Part shown: piece by piece, positions 1 through 10,069 of the stretch
How the letters are laid out: each line of letters opens with the position of its first letter
Position numbering within the stretch: position 1 is the first letter of the stretch
Assembly (NCBI GenBank): GCA_002359315.1
Contig: DEMS01000015.1
Location: forward strand, 79,780 to 143,779
Reading direction: 5' to 3'
DNA from: Bacteroidetes bacterium UBA2664
GTDB lineage: Bacteria > Bacteroidota > Rhodothermia > Balneolales > Balneolaceae
DNA length: 64,000 nt
The notes under the pieces: model-generated
What the model was told of the DNA's origin: nothing
Databases searched by the model: none
The model's input: only the letters and a program-made list of their open reading frames with translations
Translations under genes and position numbers: made by a program

Positions 1-3000
1 TGAACCACCATTTTTATCAACAAAATCTTTACACAGATCAAACCCTAACCCGGTACCCTTTTCACCGGATGTACCTTGTTTCGTAAAGGTTTCACCGTCT
101 TTTAATAACTTCTCGACAGACTCATTTGTCATGCCAACACCATAATCCTGGACCGACACTTCAACTTTATTTTTACCAATCGTTTTGCCCCGAATCTCAA
201 TTACGCCTTTCGGATGACTAAATTTAATCGCATTGTTGATCAAATTGAACATGGCAATAGCAAATAGATTCGGATCTGCATAAACCTTTATTTCTTCCTC
301 AATATATACTTTGATCTCTATTTTCTTGTTTCTTGCATTTGGTATTGACTGATCTACAACGTGTTGTATTACCTTTTCCAGTATAAATACTTTTGGTTCA
401 ATCTTAATTTTATTCGTCTGATATCGCGCCCACTCAAGCAGATTTTTTAAGAAGTCATCAAATTGAAATGAGGTTTTTTCAAGCATCTCCGTGTACTCTT
501 TCATCTCCGCAAAATTCTCATTCTGACTGTTTTCATTGATGAGTGTGGCTAACCCCGTAATACTTCCTGCATAATTGCGCAGATCATGTGCGATAATTGA
601 AAAGAGTTTATCCTTGGTATTGTTTGATCTCTGAAGCTCTTTTGTCCTCTCTCGTATCTTTTTTTCCAGCCTGATTCTCTCGACTCTCACTAAATTCATT
701 CTGTATCGATAAGTTCCCATAATTGCACCGATTACTAAAACAATCATGAGTCCCATAAACCAAAACGTTCTCCAAAAGGGCGGTACAATATGAATTGCCA
801 AAGTTGTCACTTCTTCGTTCCAAATTCCAAAATTATTGGCACTCCTCACCTGAAACTCATACTCGCCCGGACTCAAATTGGTATACGTAGCACGTCTCTG
901 ATCCCCTACATAGTTCCATTCTTCTTCAAAACCAATCAATCTGTATGCAAATTGGTTGCCTTTGTGATGGCTGAAATTCAACGCCGTATAACCGATTGTG
1001 ATAACGCTGCTACTGTGGCTGAGAGAGATTTCACTTATCTCACTGATATGCTCTTTTAACGGAGTGTCCTCGCCAATAGGAACCGGACGATTAAACAAAA
1101 GCAGCTCTGTCAGAACAACCGGATGGGTGGTTTCATCAATCCGAATACTGTCCGGATGAAATTTGGTGAATCCGGAAATGCTTCCCATGTAGATATAACC
1201 GCTGCTATGTATGGTTCCGGATCTCGGGTTGAACTCCCGGGTGTTAAGTCCATGATTATTGTTCAGATTTGAAAATTCACCGGTCTCGGGATTGAGCCTG
1301 GAAATACCATTATTAGTAGAAATCCAGATCATCCCATTCGAGTCCTGAAGTAGTGTATGAATGATGTTATTTGGGAGTCCTTCGTCAGTGGTTGCATATG
1401 GAAATACCCGATCTGATTCTCTATCATATTGTAGGAGTCCGCCCCCCCTCGACCCAAACCAAAGCGTTCCGTTATCATCTTCCAAAATGGCCTGAACCAC
1501 ACTGGCAGAATAGTCATTCCCTTCATTGATATTATATACATCTATATTCTCATCACCCGGTACATACCGATGCAGCAATCCCCCATAGGTTCCCATCCAA
1601 ATATGACCGTTGCTATCTTCATATGCGATTCTGGTATCATCATTCCGAAGTGTCAGGGGTTCGTCCGGACTCTCTTGAAATATCCGATAATGACGAAACT
1701 GTTCTTCTTCCGGATCAAATTCCATAATTCCGCCTGCATTTGTACTAAACCATAAATTCCCATCCCTCGACTCGTTTATGGTGTACACATAGTTGCTGCT
1801 TAAGCTCTGAAGATTCCCGGATTCTGCAGTAAAATTTCTAAATGTTTGACTCTCAAAATCATAGTAGTCAACACCTCCGCCATAGGTGCCTAACCACATT
1901 CCTGAATCAGTTCTGTGGATATCCAATATTACATCTGATGATGGGTTTTGATTATCACCCGGAAGGGATCGAAATCGAGTAAAATTTTCAGATTCCGGAT
2001 CGAACCAGTTGAGTCCGCCACCATCTGTTCCAATCCATAAAATACCATTCTCCCCCTCTTCTATAGACTGTACAATATTATTACTCAAGCTGTTTAAATC
2101 GCCCGGATCGTTAACAAAATTACTGAAAAATCTCTCTTCTAAATCATGTACATTTATTCCGCCTGTGAATGTGCCAATCCATACAACCCCTTCACGGCTC
2201 ACATATAGTTGCGTAATCGAATCTGAATTAATACTAAATGGATTTTCATTACTCTGCTGATACCTGTGAAAAACATTATTCTCATGATCCAAAATGTTTA
2301 ATCCGTCGCTGCCGGTAGCCACCCAAAGGTTACCCGATTGATCCTCAACAACTGAAAAGATGGCGTTTCCACTTATACTGTTTGGGTTTCCGGGTTCATG
2401 AGCATACCGGGTAAATGATTCATTATCAATATCAAAAAGGAAAAGCCCCTGTTCTTCCGTGCCTACCCAGAAATTTCCACTATTATCTTCATAAAGTGTG
2501 CGGATCATGCCTAAAGAGATTGTTTCATCTCCGGCTTGAGCTGTTTGATACCGTGTAAAACCCCCATTCACACGATCCAATTTATTGAATCCATCATTTG
2601 TGCCCACCCATAGTGTACCCCTTTGATCAACAAGAAGTGTGGAAATGTAATTTCCCGAAAGTGATGTTTGATCATTTTCTGAAAAAATCCGATGGAACCG
2701 GCCTGTATCAAAATCAAAAAGATTTAATCCATAAGACGTTCCAATCCATAAAAGCCCCTCATGATCTTCTGCAATCGACCAAATCGTATTTGAACTCAGT
2801 GTTTGCCAACTCTCCTCATCATCTTCGCCTGAATATGTGGTGAAACGATCTGTTTTACGATCATACATCACTAATCCGCCCGACTGCGTACCAATCCAGA
2901 TTCGCTCATCTGAATCTTCAAACAATGCAGTGATATTATTATCACTTAAACTGTTTGGGTTTCCGGCCTCTGTCTTGTAAACCGTAAAGTTATACCCGTC

Positions 3001-3192
3001 GTATCTATTTAATCCATCTTCGGTTCCAAACCACATAAATCCTTTGGAGTCTTGAAGTATGGCCTGAATGGAGGATTGTGACAAACCATCTTCGATGGTA
3101 ATCTGATGAAATCGTTTATCCATATCATGCCCTATGCCATCCAGTGACAGCATAAAAGTAGAAATAATAATAAGCGAGATTACTTTAACCAT
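1..3192 (-). CDS. Reg_prop/Y_Y_Y sensor histidine kinase (partial, 3' end beyond window)
   Basis: Membrane sensor kinase with a periplasmic beta-propeller. The frame is open from ATG at 3192 to base 1 (1064 codons, no stop). A signal-like N-terminus (residues 1-20) is followed by many two-component-propeller blades of the type WFGTEDGLNRYDG and IWIGTQSGGL (about 25-700), a Y_Y_Y domain (about 720-797), one transmembrane segment (about 800-828, FWFMGLMIVLVIGAIMG), then the kinase core. The DHp motif SIIAHDLRN places the phospho-acceptor His at residue 869. The N box NLINNAIKFSHPKG, G1 box DYGVGM and G2 box KGTGLG follow. Family members sense extracellular signals, often polysaccharide-related; the ligand here is unknown. 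In hybrid (HTCS) members a receiver and AraC domain follow, which would lie outside the window, so I cannot tell whether this is a plain or hybrid kinase. Confidence 0.9.
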   Translation of the reverse strand, partial: MVKVISLIIISTFMLSLDGIGHDMDKRFHQITIEDGLSQSSIQAILQDSKGFMWFGTEDGLNRYDGYNFTVYKTEAGNPNSLSDNNITALFEDSDERIWIGTQSGGLVMYDRKTDRFTTYSGEDDEESWQTLSSNTIWSIAEDHEGLLWIGTSYGLNLFDFDTGRFHRIFSENDQTSLSGNYISTLLVDQRGTLWVGTNDGFNKLDRVNGGFTRYQTAQAGDETISLGMIRTLYEDNSGNFWVGTEEQGLFLFDIDNESFTRYAHEPGNPNSISGNAIFSVVEDQSGNLWVATGSDGLNILDHENNVFHRYQQSNENPFSINSDSITQLYVSREGVVWIGTFTGGINVHDLEERFFSNFVNDPGDLNSLSNNIVQSIEEGENGILWIGTDGGGLNWFDPESENFTRFRSLPGDNQNPSSDVILDIHRTDSGMWLGTYGGGVDYYDFESQTFRNFTAESGNLQSLSSNYVYTINESRDGNLWFSTNAGGIMEFDPEEEQFRHYRIFQESPDEPLTLRNDDTRIAYEDSNGHIWMGTYGGLLHRYVPGDENIDVYNINEGNDYSASVVQAILEDDNGTLWFGSRGGGLLQYDRESDRVFPYATTDEGLPNNIIHTLLQDSNGMIWISTNNGISRLNPETGEFSNLNNNHGLNTREFNPRSGTIHSSGYIYMGSISGFTKFHPDSIRIDETTHPVVLTELLLFNRPVPIGEDTPLKEHISEISEISLSHSSSVITIGYTALNFSHHKGNQFAYRLIGFEEEWNYVGDQRRATYTNLSPGEYEFQVRSANNFGIWNEEVTTLAIHIVPPFWRTFWFMGLMIVLVIGAIMGTYRYRMNLVRVERIRLEKKIRERTKELQRSNNTKDKLFSIIAHDLRNYAGSITGLATLINENSQNENFAEMKEYTEMLEKTSFQFDDFLKNLLEWARYQTNKIKIEPKVFILEKVIQHVVDQSIPNARNKKIEIKVYIEEEIKVYADPNLFAIAMFNLINNAIKFSHPKGVIEIRGKTIGKNKVEVSVQDYGVGMTNESVEKLLKDGETFTKQGTSGEKGTGLGFDLCKDFVDKNGGS

Positions 3193-3462
3193 TTCTGAAT
3201 GAATATATTAGAAATCCATAGATCGAACCGTAGTGAGTAACCCTGTATATTACGGATTTTATTAGGATAATCACATGTTCCATTAGAAATTTTTAATAAA
3301 TCAATTCTGACGGGTCCCCATTGTCTGTCAATCATTTGCGGTATATAACAACGTTTTTTACTTATTTCTCCCTCTTGAGTTCCGGCTGATACTCGTTTAT
3401 ATTAAGATCCCCACATTTAAAAGCTATTTATCAAGACAAAATTTCACTTTAAACATTCTATT

Positions 3463-5442
3463 TTGGGAGAAAAAAAAGGTGCACTCCAATCCGGTATAGA
3501 TTTAAATTACCTTCTGTTGCTGTCTCAGCAATACCCATCTATTCGGGCGGCTTCTACAGAAATTATTAACTTGAGTGCCATTCTGGAGCTTCCAAAGGGT
3601 ACCGAGCATTTTATTTCTGATATACATGGGGAATATGAAGCGTTTCTGCACGTTTTGCGGAATGGTTCCGGCTCCATCAAGCGAAAAATTGAAGATGCTT
3701 TTAAAGAGACCCTTGAAGCCGACGAAAAAAGCACCCTGGCTACTCTAATCTACTATCCTGAAAAAAAACTTCCGCTTATTCTAAAAGAGATTCCAATCCC
3801 GGAAGAGTGGTTCCGGGTCACGCTTTTCCGCCTGATCAAACTCTGCAGGGTTGTCTCATCTAAATATACTCGAAGCAGGGTAAGAAAAGCGTTACCGGAT
3901 GATTTCGCTTATATCATCGAGGAGCTGCTTCATGAACAGGAGAGCATCGTAAACCGACAAGAATACTATAGCAGCATTATCGATACAATTATCGGTACGA
4001 GTCGTGCAGAAGCCTTCATAATCGCACTGGCTAATTTAATCCAAAGATTGTCTATCGCACACCTTCATGTGATTGGAGATGTGTATGACCGAGGGCCCGG
4101 GTCTCATATTATCATGGATAAACTGATCGATTATCACTCCGTTGATATTCAGTGGGGAAACCACGATATCGTTTGGATGGGCGCCGCCGCGGGAAGTGAA
4201 GCCTGTATTGCCAATGTGATCCGGGTTTCCCTTCGTTACGCAAATATGGAAACCCTTGAAAATGGATATGCGATTAGCATGCTCCCTTTGATCTCATTTG
4301 CAATGGATACCTATGCCGATGATCCTTGTGAGATTTTCAGGCCAAAAACAGATGAAAACCAATTTACGGAGCATGAACAGCTACTGATGGCCCGAATGCA
4401 TAAAGCGATCACGATCATTCAACTGAAGCTTGAAGGGCAAATTATTAAAAGACGGCCTCATTATGAGATGAACGATCGGCTTTTGCTTGATAAAATTGAT
4501 TTTGAAAATGGAACCGTGCACATAAATGGCGTGGATTACCCATTGATTGATTCTCATTTCCCAACCATTGATCCGGAAAATCCTTACGAACTAACGGAGG
4601 AGGAAAAAAGCATGATGCAAAAGATCCGGCTCTCTTTCGACAATAGTGAACGCCTGCATAATCACGTTCGATTTCTCTTTTCAAAGGGGAGCATGTATCT
4701 AACTTATAATGGCAATTTGCTCTACCACGGATGTATACCGATGAATCCGGACGGATCACTGCGTCACTTTAATTTTGATGGCAAAGATCACGGCCCCCGG
4801 GAATTTATGGACCGGCTCGAACGCCTTGCCAGACAAGGTTATTTCACAAAAGATGATCCCGAAAAGAAACAGTATGGTGAAGATATCATGTGGTATCTGT
4901 GGAGCGGTGCTCAATCCCCTCTTTTCGGAAAAGAGAAAATGGCAACTTTTGAACGCTATCTAATTGAAGATTCTGAAACTCATACAGAGAAAATGAATCC
5001 ATACTACGACTATCGAACGAATCAAAAAGTTATTGAAAAGATTCTATCTGAATTTGGTTTGGATCCAAAAATGGGTCATGTAGTGAATGGCCATGTTCCC
5101 GTAAAAGTAAGCCGGGGTGAAAATCCCCTTAAAGCAGGTGGGAAGCTGATTGTGATAGATGGCGGTTTCTCAAAAGCATATCAATCCAAAACCGGTATTG
5201 CAGGTTATACCCTGATTTATAACTCATACGGACTGTTACTGGCTTCTCATGAGCCGTTTGAATCTATTCAAAAAGCGATCCGTGAAGAACAGGACATCCG
5301 CTCAGAAACACGTGTTGTTGAGAAGAAATTAAACCGGAGCAGAGTCTATGATACCGATGACGGTAAAATGATTCAAAAGAAAATTAAGAGCCTCAAATCT
5401 CTCCTGGAAGCGTATCGAACGGGATTGATTAAGGAGGGTTGA
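3463..5442 (+). CDS. fbp: Fructose-1,6-bisphosphatase class 3
   Basis: Hydrolyses fructose-1,6-bisphosphate to fructose-6-phosphate in gluconeogenesis; cytoplasmic. 659 residues, the usual size for the class 3 (Firmicutes/Bacteroidetes) enzyme. Calcineurin-type metal motifs are visible: ISDIHGEYEA (about 51-60), GDVYDRGPGSH (about 205-214), GNHD (about 232-235) and a late GHVPVK. The start is TTG at 3463; no in-frame ATG precedes the conserved N-terminus and there is no clear ribosome binding site upstream, so the start is uncertain. It is convergent with the aminopeptidase downstream, separated by about 10 bases. Confidence 0.93.
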   Translation: MGEKKGALQSGIDLNYLLLLSQQYPSIRAASTEIINLSAILELPKGTEHFISDIHGEYEAFLHVLRNGSGSIKRKIEDAFKETLEADEKSTLATLIYYPEKKLPLILKEIPIPEEWFRVTLFRLIKLCRVVSSKYTRSRVRKALPDDFAYIIEELLHEQESIVNRQEYYSSIIDTIIGTSRAEAFIIALANLIQRLSIAHLHVIGDVYDRGPGSHIIMDKLIDYHSVDIQWGNHDIVWMGAAAGSEACIANVIRVSLRYANMETLENGYAISMLPLISFAMDTYADDPCEIFRPKTDENQFTEHEQLLMARMHKAITIIQLKLEGQIIKRRPHYEMNDRLLLDKIDFENGTVHINGVDYPLIDSHFPTIDPENPYELTEEEKSMMQKIRLSFDNSERLHNHVRFLFSKGSMYLTYNGNLLYHGCIPMNPDGSLRHFNFDGKDHGPREFMDRLERLARQGYFTKDDPEKKQYGEDIMWYLWSGAQSPLFGKEKMATFERYLIEDSETHTEKMNPYYDYRTNQKVIEKILSEFGLDPKMGHVVNGHVPVKVSRGENPLKAGGKLIVIDGGFSKAYQSKTGIAGYTLIYNSYGLLLASHEPFESIQKAIREEQDIRSETRVVEKKLNRSRVYDTDDGKMIQKKIKSLKSLLEAYRTGLIKEG

Positions 5443-5452
5443 TATCTGCTGA

Positions 5453-6787
5453 TTATTTCATCATCTGTTCCAGCTCCTTGATCTCCTTTGGCACATTCGT
5501 CATATTTTCACTGCCGGTTTCAGTAATAATTAAATTATCCTCTATTCGAATTCCTCCAAACCCATACAATGACTCAATTTTTTTCACATTCAAAAAGGGT
5601 GCTTGCTCTTTGTTGAGAAGTGCCGGTTTCAATAGCGCCGGGATAAAATAAATACCGGGTTCAATAGTGATTACCATCCCCGGCTCCAGTTCGCGCCGAA
5701 CCCTTAAAAACCGGACTCCCGGACGGTCGATTCGATCCACACCTTTTGGATATCCCCCGACATCATGAGTGTCCAGCCCCAAAAAATGACCCAACCCATG
5801 CGGAAAGAAGAGGGCAAAGATATTTTTATCCATCATTTCATCAATCTCCCCCTTCACAATGCCAAACTCTTTCAAACCATGAAGAATGATTCGGCACGCA
5901 GCCAGGTGCAGCTCTTCCATCTTTACCCCGGGTTTTACCATCTCGATGATTTCGTTGAGCGCATCCAAAGTTACCTGATAGATCGCCGCCTGATCACCCG
6001 AAAACCGCCCATTTACCGGAAAAGTACGTGTCACATCCGACGCATACCCCTCATACTCAAATCCGGCATCAACCAGTAATAATTCGCCCTCTTCCATTCT
6101 CTTATCACTGCCTGTGTAGTGTAAAATGGCGCTGTTCACACCACTTGCATGTATACCGGAATAAGCTGGTTGTAATAATCCGCGGCTTTTCTGGGCATGA
6201 TCAAATATCGCCTTGGACTCATATTCGAACATTCCGGGTTTGATGGATCTGATTACTTCGATATGAGCCAGATCATTTACTTCTGCTGCCCGACGCATTT
6301 TACTCAATTCCTCTTCCGTTTTGATGCTTCGACAGTAAGTCAAGGCATCCGGCAGCGACTCTGTATCTACAACAAATTCTCTATTTAAGTCCTCCAGATA
6401 TTCCGCTTGCGACTCATCTAAACAGTATATCGTGGATGGATTGAGATTATTCAAAACTGTTAAAAGCTCATTGTCCAGATAAAGTTTATCCGGCTGATAT
6501 AACTCCTGAATCTCCTCTGTTGATTTTATTCTTCCATGCCAAACCCCATATTGAGCATCTCTTTTAGGATGAAACAGAAAAAATTCACCGGTTTTAACGA
6601 CTATCACGGCATGGTAATCGGCCTCATTCACACCGGTCAAATACCAGAAGTTACTCTCTTGCCTGAATGGAAATTCAAAATCTGTACTGTAACGATACAT
6701 CGTTTCCGCTCCTCGCAGATAAATAACTCCTCCCTGACTCTCTTCAAACAACGATCGTAATTTTTCTCTGTGTATCTTGCTGGACAT
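5453..6787 (-). CDS. pepP: Xaa-Pro aminopeptidase (M24B)
   Basis: Releases N-terminal residues preceding proline; dinuclear-metal peptidase of clan MG. 444 residues. An AMP_N domain (about 5-130) is followed by the pita-bread M24 domain (about 160-440). Metal ligands can be read as D240 and D251 (VDAGFEYEGYASDVTRTFP), H334 in HGLGHFLGLDTHD, E376 in IEPGIY and E416 in GIRIED. Starts at ATG 6787. All catalytic residues are present, so it should be active. The neighbouring gene upstream on the same strand is separated by about 90 bases. Confidence 0.94.
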   Translation of the reverse strand: MSSKIHREKLRSLFEESQGGVIYLRGAETMYRYSTDFEFPFRQESNFWYLTGVNEADYHAVIVVKTGEFFLFHPKRDAQYGVWHGRIKSTEEIQELYQPDKLYLDNELLTVLNNLNPSTIYCLDESQAEYLEDLNREFVVDTESLPDALTYCRSIKTEEELSKMRRAAEVNDLAHIEVIRSIKPGMFEYESKAIFDHAQKSRGLLQPAYSGIHASGVNSAILHYTGSDKRMEEGELLLVDAGFEYEGYASDVTRTFPVNGRFSGDQAAIYQVTLDALNEIIEMVKPGVKMEELHLAACRIILHGLKEFGIVKGEIDEMMDKNIFALFFPHGLGHFLGLDTHDVGGYPKGVDRIDRPGVRFLRVRRELEPGMVITIEPGIYFIPALLKPALLNKEQAPFLNVKKIESLYGFGGIRIEDNLIITETGSENMTNVPKEIKELEQMMK

Positions 6788-6873
6788 TTTAAATCAATTA
6801 ATTTTCATGTTCATCTGCTCTTTCATTTGAGCATCCATTCCTATTATAAAGGTAAGACAACGGCTGTTCTATT

Positions 6874-7785
6874 CTAAAATAATTTCAACACAGCTGTTGA
6901 AAAATCAGTAATATTTATCTCTTTATCCCCTGTAAAATAACCGGATATATCACTTTTCAACTCACCGATTTCTTGACCCTCTTCGGATACTTTCAGAACC
7001 GGATCAGGGCGATTTTCGATCATTTTGTTCAGGTTCAGGTATAAAATAGCTCTATTCACACCTTTTTGATTCAATACAGCAACTAAATAGGATTCCGATG
7101 AGCTGTGACCAACCGTTGAGATTGCCAATTTTGTAACATTGTCTGCCTGAAATATTCTGTAATATTGATCAATGGGCAGATCAATATGGACGGACTTAAA
7201 AGCAAGGTATCGGATATCCGATTGGATAGAATCATTCCAAAATTGGTTTAAAAAATTTGGGATGATTTCTTGATCTTGTTCACTGTTTATTAATCCGCTG
7301 AACCCTCTTTTGGACCAATAATTTGAATCTCTTTCAAATTTTTTGGGCTTCGATGAAAAAAGTTTTGAGGTTTCTACAGCCTCTTTTTCTCTTATTTCAT
7401 AATTCAAATCCACTACTCCATTGGAAAGAATTAAAAAAGGTGCCTTCAGATCACTGTTATATCGGGCGATTTGCTCACCCGTTTTCCCGGTCAATGCAAC
7501 TTTATCAGACTTACACTCAATCAGAATCTTGGGCTTCAACTCTTCCGAATAGAGAATTAAATCCGCTCTGAGTGTGCTTTCGGTCTGACGTACTGAGACG
7601 GGAGATTCAAAACTTATTCGATTGCGATTCCAATCTGTTTCATGAAGGAGATATTCAACCCATTTCAGGCGCACTCGCTCCTCCGGCCTATTTTTGAATC
7701 TCTTTTTTAAGACAGGATTAAACAGCTTTTTTTGCTGCTTTTCAAAAACAACTTGTGGAAAATGAAATCTGACCACACTTTTCAT
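6874..7785 (-). CDS. Orphan HsdR N-terminal-like (HSDR_N_2) nuclease-fold protein
   Basis: 303 residues resembling the stand-alone type I restriction R-subunit N-terminal domain family common in Bacteroidota. A PD-(D/E)XK core is visible: D75 in LRADLILY, then E90-C-K92 in ILIECKSDK, followed by a QIARYNSDL helix typical of the fold. The C-terminal half (about 165-303) has no motif I recognise. No helicase, HsdM or HsdS gene is nearby, so this is not a complete restriction system; it may act alone in DNA metabolism. Function unknown. Confidence 0.75.
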   Translation of the reverse strand: MKSVVRFHFPQVVFEKQQKKLFNPVLKKRFKNRPEERVRLKWVEYLLHETDWNRNRISFESPVSVRQTESTLRADLILYSEELKPKILIECKSDKVALTGKTGEQIARYNSDLKAPFLILSNGVVDLNYEIREKEAVETSKLFSSKPKKFERDSNYWSKRGFSGLINSEQDQEIIPNFLNQFWNDSIQSDIRYLAFKSVHIDLPIDQYYRIFQADNVTKLAISTVGHSSSESYLVAVLNQKGVNRAILYLNLNKMIENRPDPVLKVSEEGQEIGELKSDISGYFTGDKEINITDFSTAVLKLF

Positions 7786-7880
7786 ACATCAGACATGAGC
7801 TCAAAATAGTTCGCGAAACAGATGCTGCAAAATTCGTTCTCATTTTTCAAAGAATCAGAATTTGCCTTACAACAGCCCGT

Positions 7881-8051
7881 TTAGACAGTAAGTTTATAAC
7901 TTGTACAACTCCCTTCTTCCTTTCCATTCTTTTCACAATCCTCTCTCTCTTCAAAACCTTGTTTCGAAAATTCAAGAATTTCACCTTTTTTATCGGTTCT
8001 TCGCCATCTCCAATCTCCTTTTACATCCTGATAAATTTCACACTTTGGCAT
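7881..8051 (-). CDS. Small YegP-like (DUF1508) protein
   Basis: A short gene of 56 codons from ATG 8051 to TAA 7881-7883. The product begins MPKCEIYQDVKGDWRWRR and carries GEILEFSKQGFEEREDC. This matches the DUF1508/YegP repeat pattern (K-x-x-G-x-WRWR-L...NGEIIA-S-x-GY-x-x-K-x-x-C), seen in small proteins of unknown role made of one or two such repeats. This copy has one repeat and three cysteines. Identification rests on the WRWR and GEI-x-FS-x-QGF pattern alone. It lies in an otherwise gene-poor 400-base interval between two divergent genes. Confidence 0.6.
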   Translation of the reverse strand: MPKCEIYQDVKGDWRWRRTDKKGEILEFSKQGFEEREDCEKNGKEEGSCTSYKLTV

Positions 8052-8198
8052 GATACATTGATTCGTTAAAAATTGCCTTAGAGTACTATATCCCCTTTTT
8101 TTAGATCAGAGTCAACTTTGATATCTATTTGATGGCCCAACTGTCTGCCACTTTCATTACCTTCTCTGAAGTACAATCCAATCAATAAATTGCACCTT

Positions 8199-8936
8199 AT
8201 GGAACCCGAATCCTCACAAAAATTGGCCATTCTAATCGATGCAGACAATGCACAACCGTCTATTACTGAGAATTTATTGGCAGAAGTCGCAAAATATGGC
8301 ACTGCAAGTGTAAAACGGATATATGGCGATTGGACACAGCCACAGTTACGCAGCTGGAAAGAGCTGCTGCTTGAATATTCTATTCAACCCATTCAGCAGT
8401 TTGGCTACACAAAAGGAAAAAATGCAACAGACAGTGCTTTGATCATTGACGCAATGGATCTGCTTTATACCGGCCGTTTTGATGGATTTTGCCTGGTGAC
8501 CAGCGACAGTGATTTCACAAAACTGGCAGCCCGAATTCGCGAGTCCGGTTTGGTTGTTTATGGCTTTGGAGAGAAAAAAACACCTGAACCTTTTGTGGCC
8601 GCCTGTGATAAATTTATCTACACTGAGGTTCTGGCTAAAAGTGATGAGGACAAACCGGATCGACGAAAGAAATCTGCAAATCTGCTGAAACAGGACACAA
8701 AACTTGTAACACTTGTTCGAAATGCGATTGAAGCCTCCTCTGATGAAAGTGGATGGGCTCATCTCGCTCCTGTTGGCAGTTACATCGCTAAACAATCTCC
8801 GGGTTTTGACCCACGGAATTACGGTTACCGAAAATTAGGCGAACTCTTACACTCCATGCAACTATTTGAAATGGAAGAACGATCCGTAGGAGAAGGTCAG
8901 TCGAAAGCCCTCTATATCAGAGATAAGCGCAAATAA
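8199..8936 (+). CDS. NYN domain ribonuclease-like protein with C-terminal OST-HTH/LOTUS domain
   Basis: 245 residues from ATG 8199 (a TTG nine bases upstream is in frame but less likely). The N-terminal half is a NYN (LabA/DUF88) domain: acidic residues D14 and D16 in LIDADNAQPS, D78 in NATDSALIIDAMD and D103/D105 in VTSDSDF form the PIN-like metal site. The C-terminal part (about 165-240), with GWAHLAPVGSYI and FDPRNYGYRKLGELLHS, matches the OST-HTH/LOTUS RNA-binding domain. Family knowledge suggests an RNA-cleaving or RNA-handling role. The substrate is unknown and nothing in the neighbourhood specifies it. Confidence 0.85.
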   Translation: MEPESSQKLAILIDADNAQPSITENLLAEVAKYGTASVKRIYGDWTQPQLRSWKELLLEYSIQPIQQFGYTKGKNATDSALIIDAMDLLYTGRFDGFCLVTSDSDFTKLAARIRESGLVVYGFGEKKTPEPFVAACDKFIYTEVLAKSDEDKPDRRKKSANLLKQDTKLVTLVRNAIEASSDESGWAHLAPVGSYIAKQSPGFDPRNYGYRKLGELLHSMQLFEMEERSVGEGQSKALYIRDKRK

Positions 8937-8945
8937 TGCCGCTCA

Positions 8946-9857
8946 TCAATCTCTTTTTGCGGGGATCAACAGGACCGGAACTTTACTGAACCGGGTCACT
9001 TTTGTACTGACACCGCCCAGAAAAAACTCGTGTACAAATCCTTTACCCTGACTTCCCATCACAATAAGCGAGACATCATTCTCCTCAATCGCCTGAATAA
9101 TCTCTTTGCCCGGAGTCCCAAACGTAATGATGATTTCAGCATCATTCCTGGTTTTATCTGAAAGTGAATTCCTCATCTCATCCAGACGCTTTTGACTCCC
9201 TTCTGTAAGCTCTTCCCGGCTTAACGGATCTTTGAGGGCAATAGCGTGATGCCCCTGGACATGTACAAAACTGATTTTTCCAATTTTTCCCTCTTGATCA
9301 AGATGTCGAATCACTTCAAATGCCCTGTCTGCAGTTTCTGAAAAATCCGTTGCATGCATCACGTGGTTTAATGCATTGTCCACCGAATTGGTAAGTGTCA
9401 AAACTCTTTCACCTGACCCTTCGCTATCCAATTTTATATCAATATTCAGCAGAAACACCGGCAATCGTGATCGTTGAAGCACTTCCGTAGCTGTACTGCC
9501 TAATAGCATTTCCTGAACTTTACTCTGTCCACGGCTACCGATGATCACAAAATCAGCATCCTTTTCTTTTGCAGACGTTAAAATTTCTGTCGGCGCATAG
9601 AAGTAAGTTCCGGATCGTAAATCTGTTTCAACAATCAGCCCCTCCTTTTCAAGCCTGCTTTTATATTCTGCCAGTTTCTTTGAATATTTTTCAGTTTTAA
9701 ACTCTTCTTTTTCACCCGTAAACGGAACCGATACCACTGTAACCAGTGTCACCTTTTTTGTCCCAAATTTTTTAAACTGTGGCAGTGAATCTACAATCAG
9801 TTCACTCGAATCCGATTGGTCTAATGCAACTAACGCGTGTACAAATGTTGATTTCAT
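8946..9857 (-). CDS. Tandem universal stress protein (UspA family)
   Basis: 303 residues comprising two UspA domains (about 1-150 and 160-303). Each ends in the nucleotide-binding pattern G-x2-G-x9-G(S/T): IGSRGQSKVQEMLLGSTA in the first and MGSQGKGFVHEFFLGGVS in the second. The ATP-binding type of Usp is therefore likely. Family members are cytoplasmic stress-induced proteins of diffuse function. Monocistronic by appearance; converges on the NYN gene with a gap of about ten bases. Confidence 0.92.
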   Translation of the reverse strand: MKSTFVHALVALDQSDSSELIVDSLPQFKKFGTKKVTLVTVVSVPFTGEKEEFKTEKYSKKLAEYKSRLEKEGLIVETDLRSGTYFYAPTEILTSAKEKDADFVIIGSRGQSKVQEMLLGSTATEVLQRSRLPVFLLNIDIKLDSEGSGERVLTLTNSVDNALNHVMHATDFSETADRAFEVIRHLDQEGKIGKISFVHVQGHHAIALKDPLSREELTEGSQKRLDEMRNSLSDKTRNDAEIIITFGTPGKEIIQAIEENDVSLIVMGSQGKGFVHEFFLGGVSTKVTRFSKVPVLLIPAKRD

Positions 9858-10069
9858 AATTTTTCTCTTTTTTTATTTGGGTCAATTGGGTCTTTTTTCC
9901 AGCCCCTCTTCTATTAAAACGAATTGAAACAGATTTCCGTTTGCTTGACCTAAATTGCTTCAAACGGGTTCACTCTTTATCTATATAAAATATAAAAATT
10001 GAGAGACTTTTTACTGTTTTGGTAAGGCGACAATTACAATATAATGGCAGTTTAACGGCTTGTTTTGGG

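Noticed and set aside
4445..4759. Antisense open frame inside fbp, 104 codons
   Set aside because: Composition reflects the opposite-strand codons of a well-conserved enzyme; no start signal or motif.
3463..5442. ATT or GTG alternatives for the fbp start
   Set aside because: GTG after GGAG is out of frame and ATT is rare; TTG 3463 is kept as the least unlikely start.
8078..8302. Minus-strand open frame overlapping the start of the NYN gene
   Set aside because: Most of it is antisense to a clearly coding NYN domain; the last 37 codons outside it have no ATG and match nothing I know.
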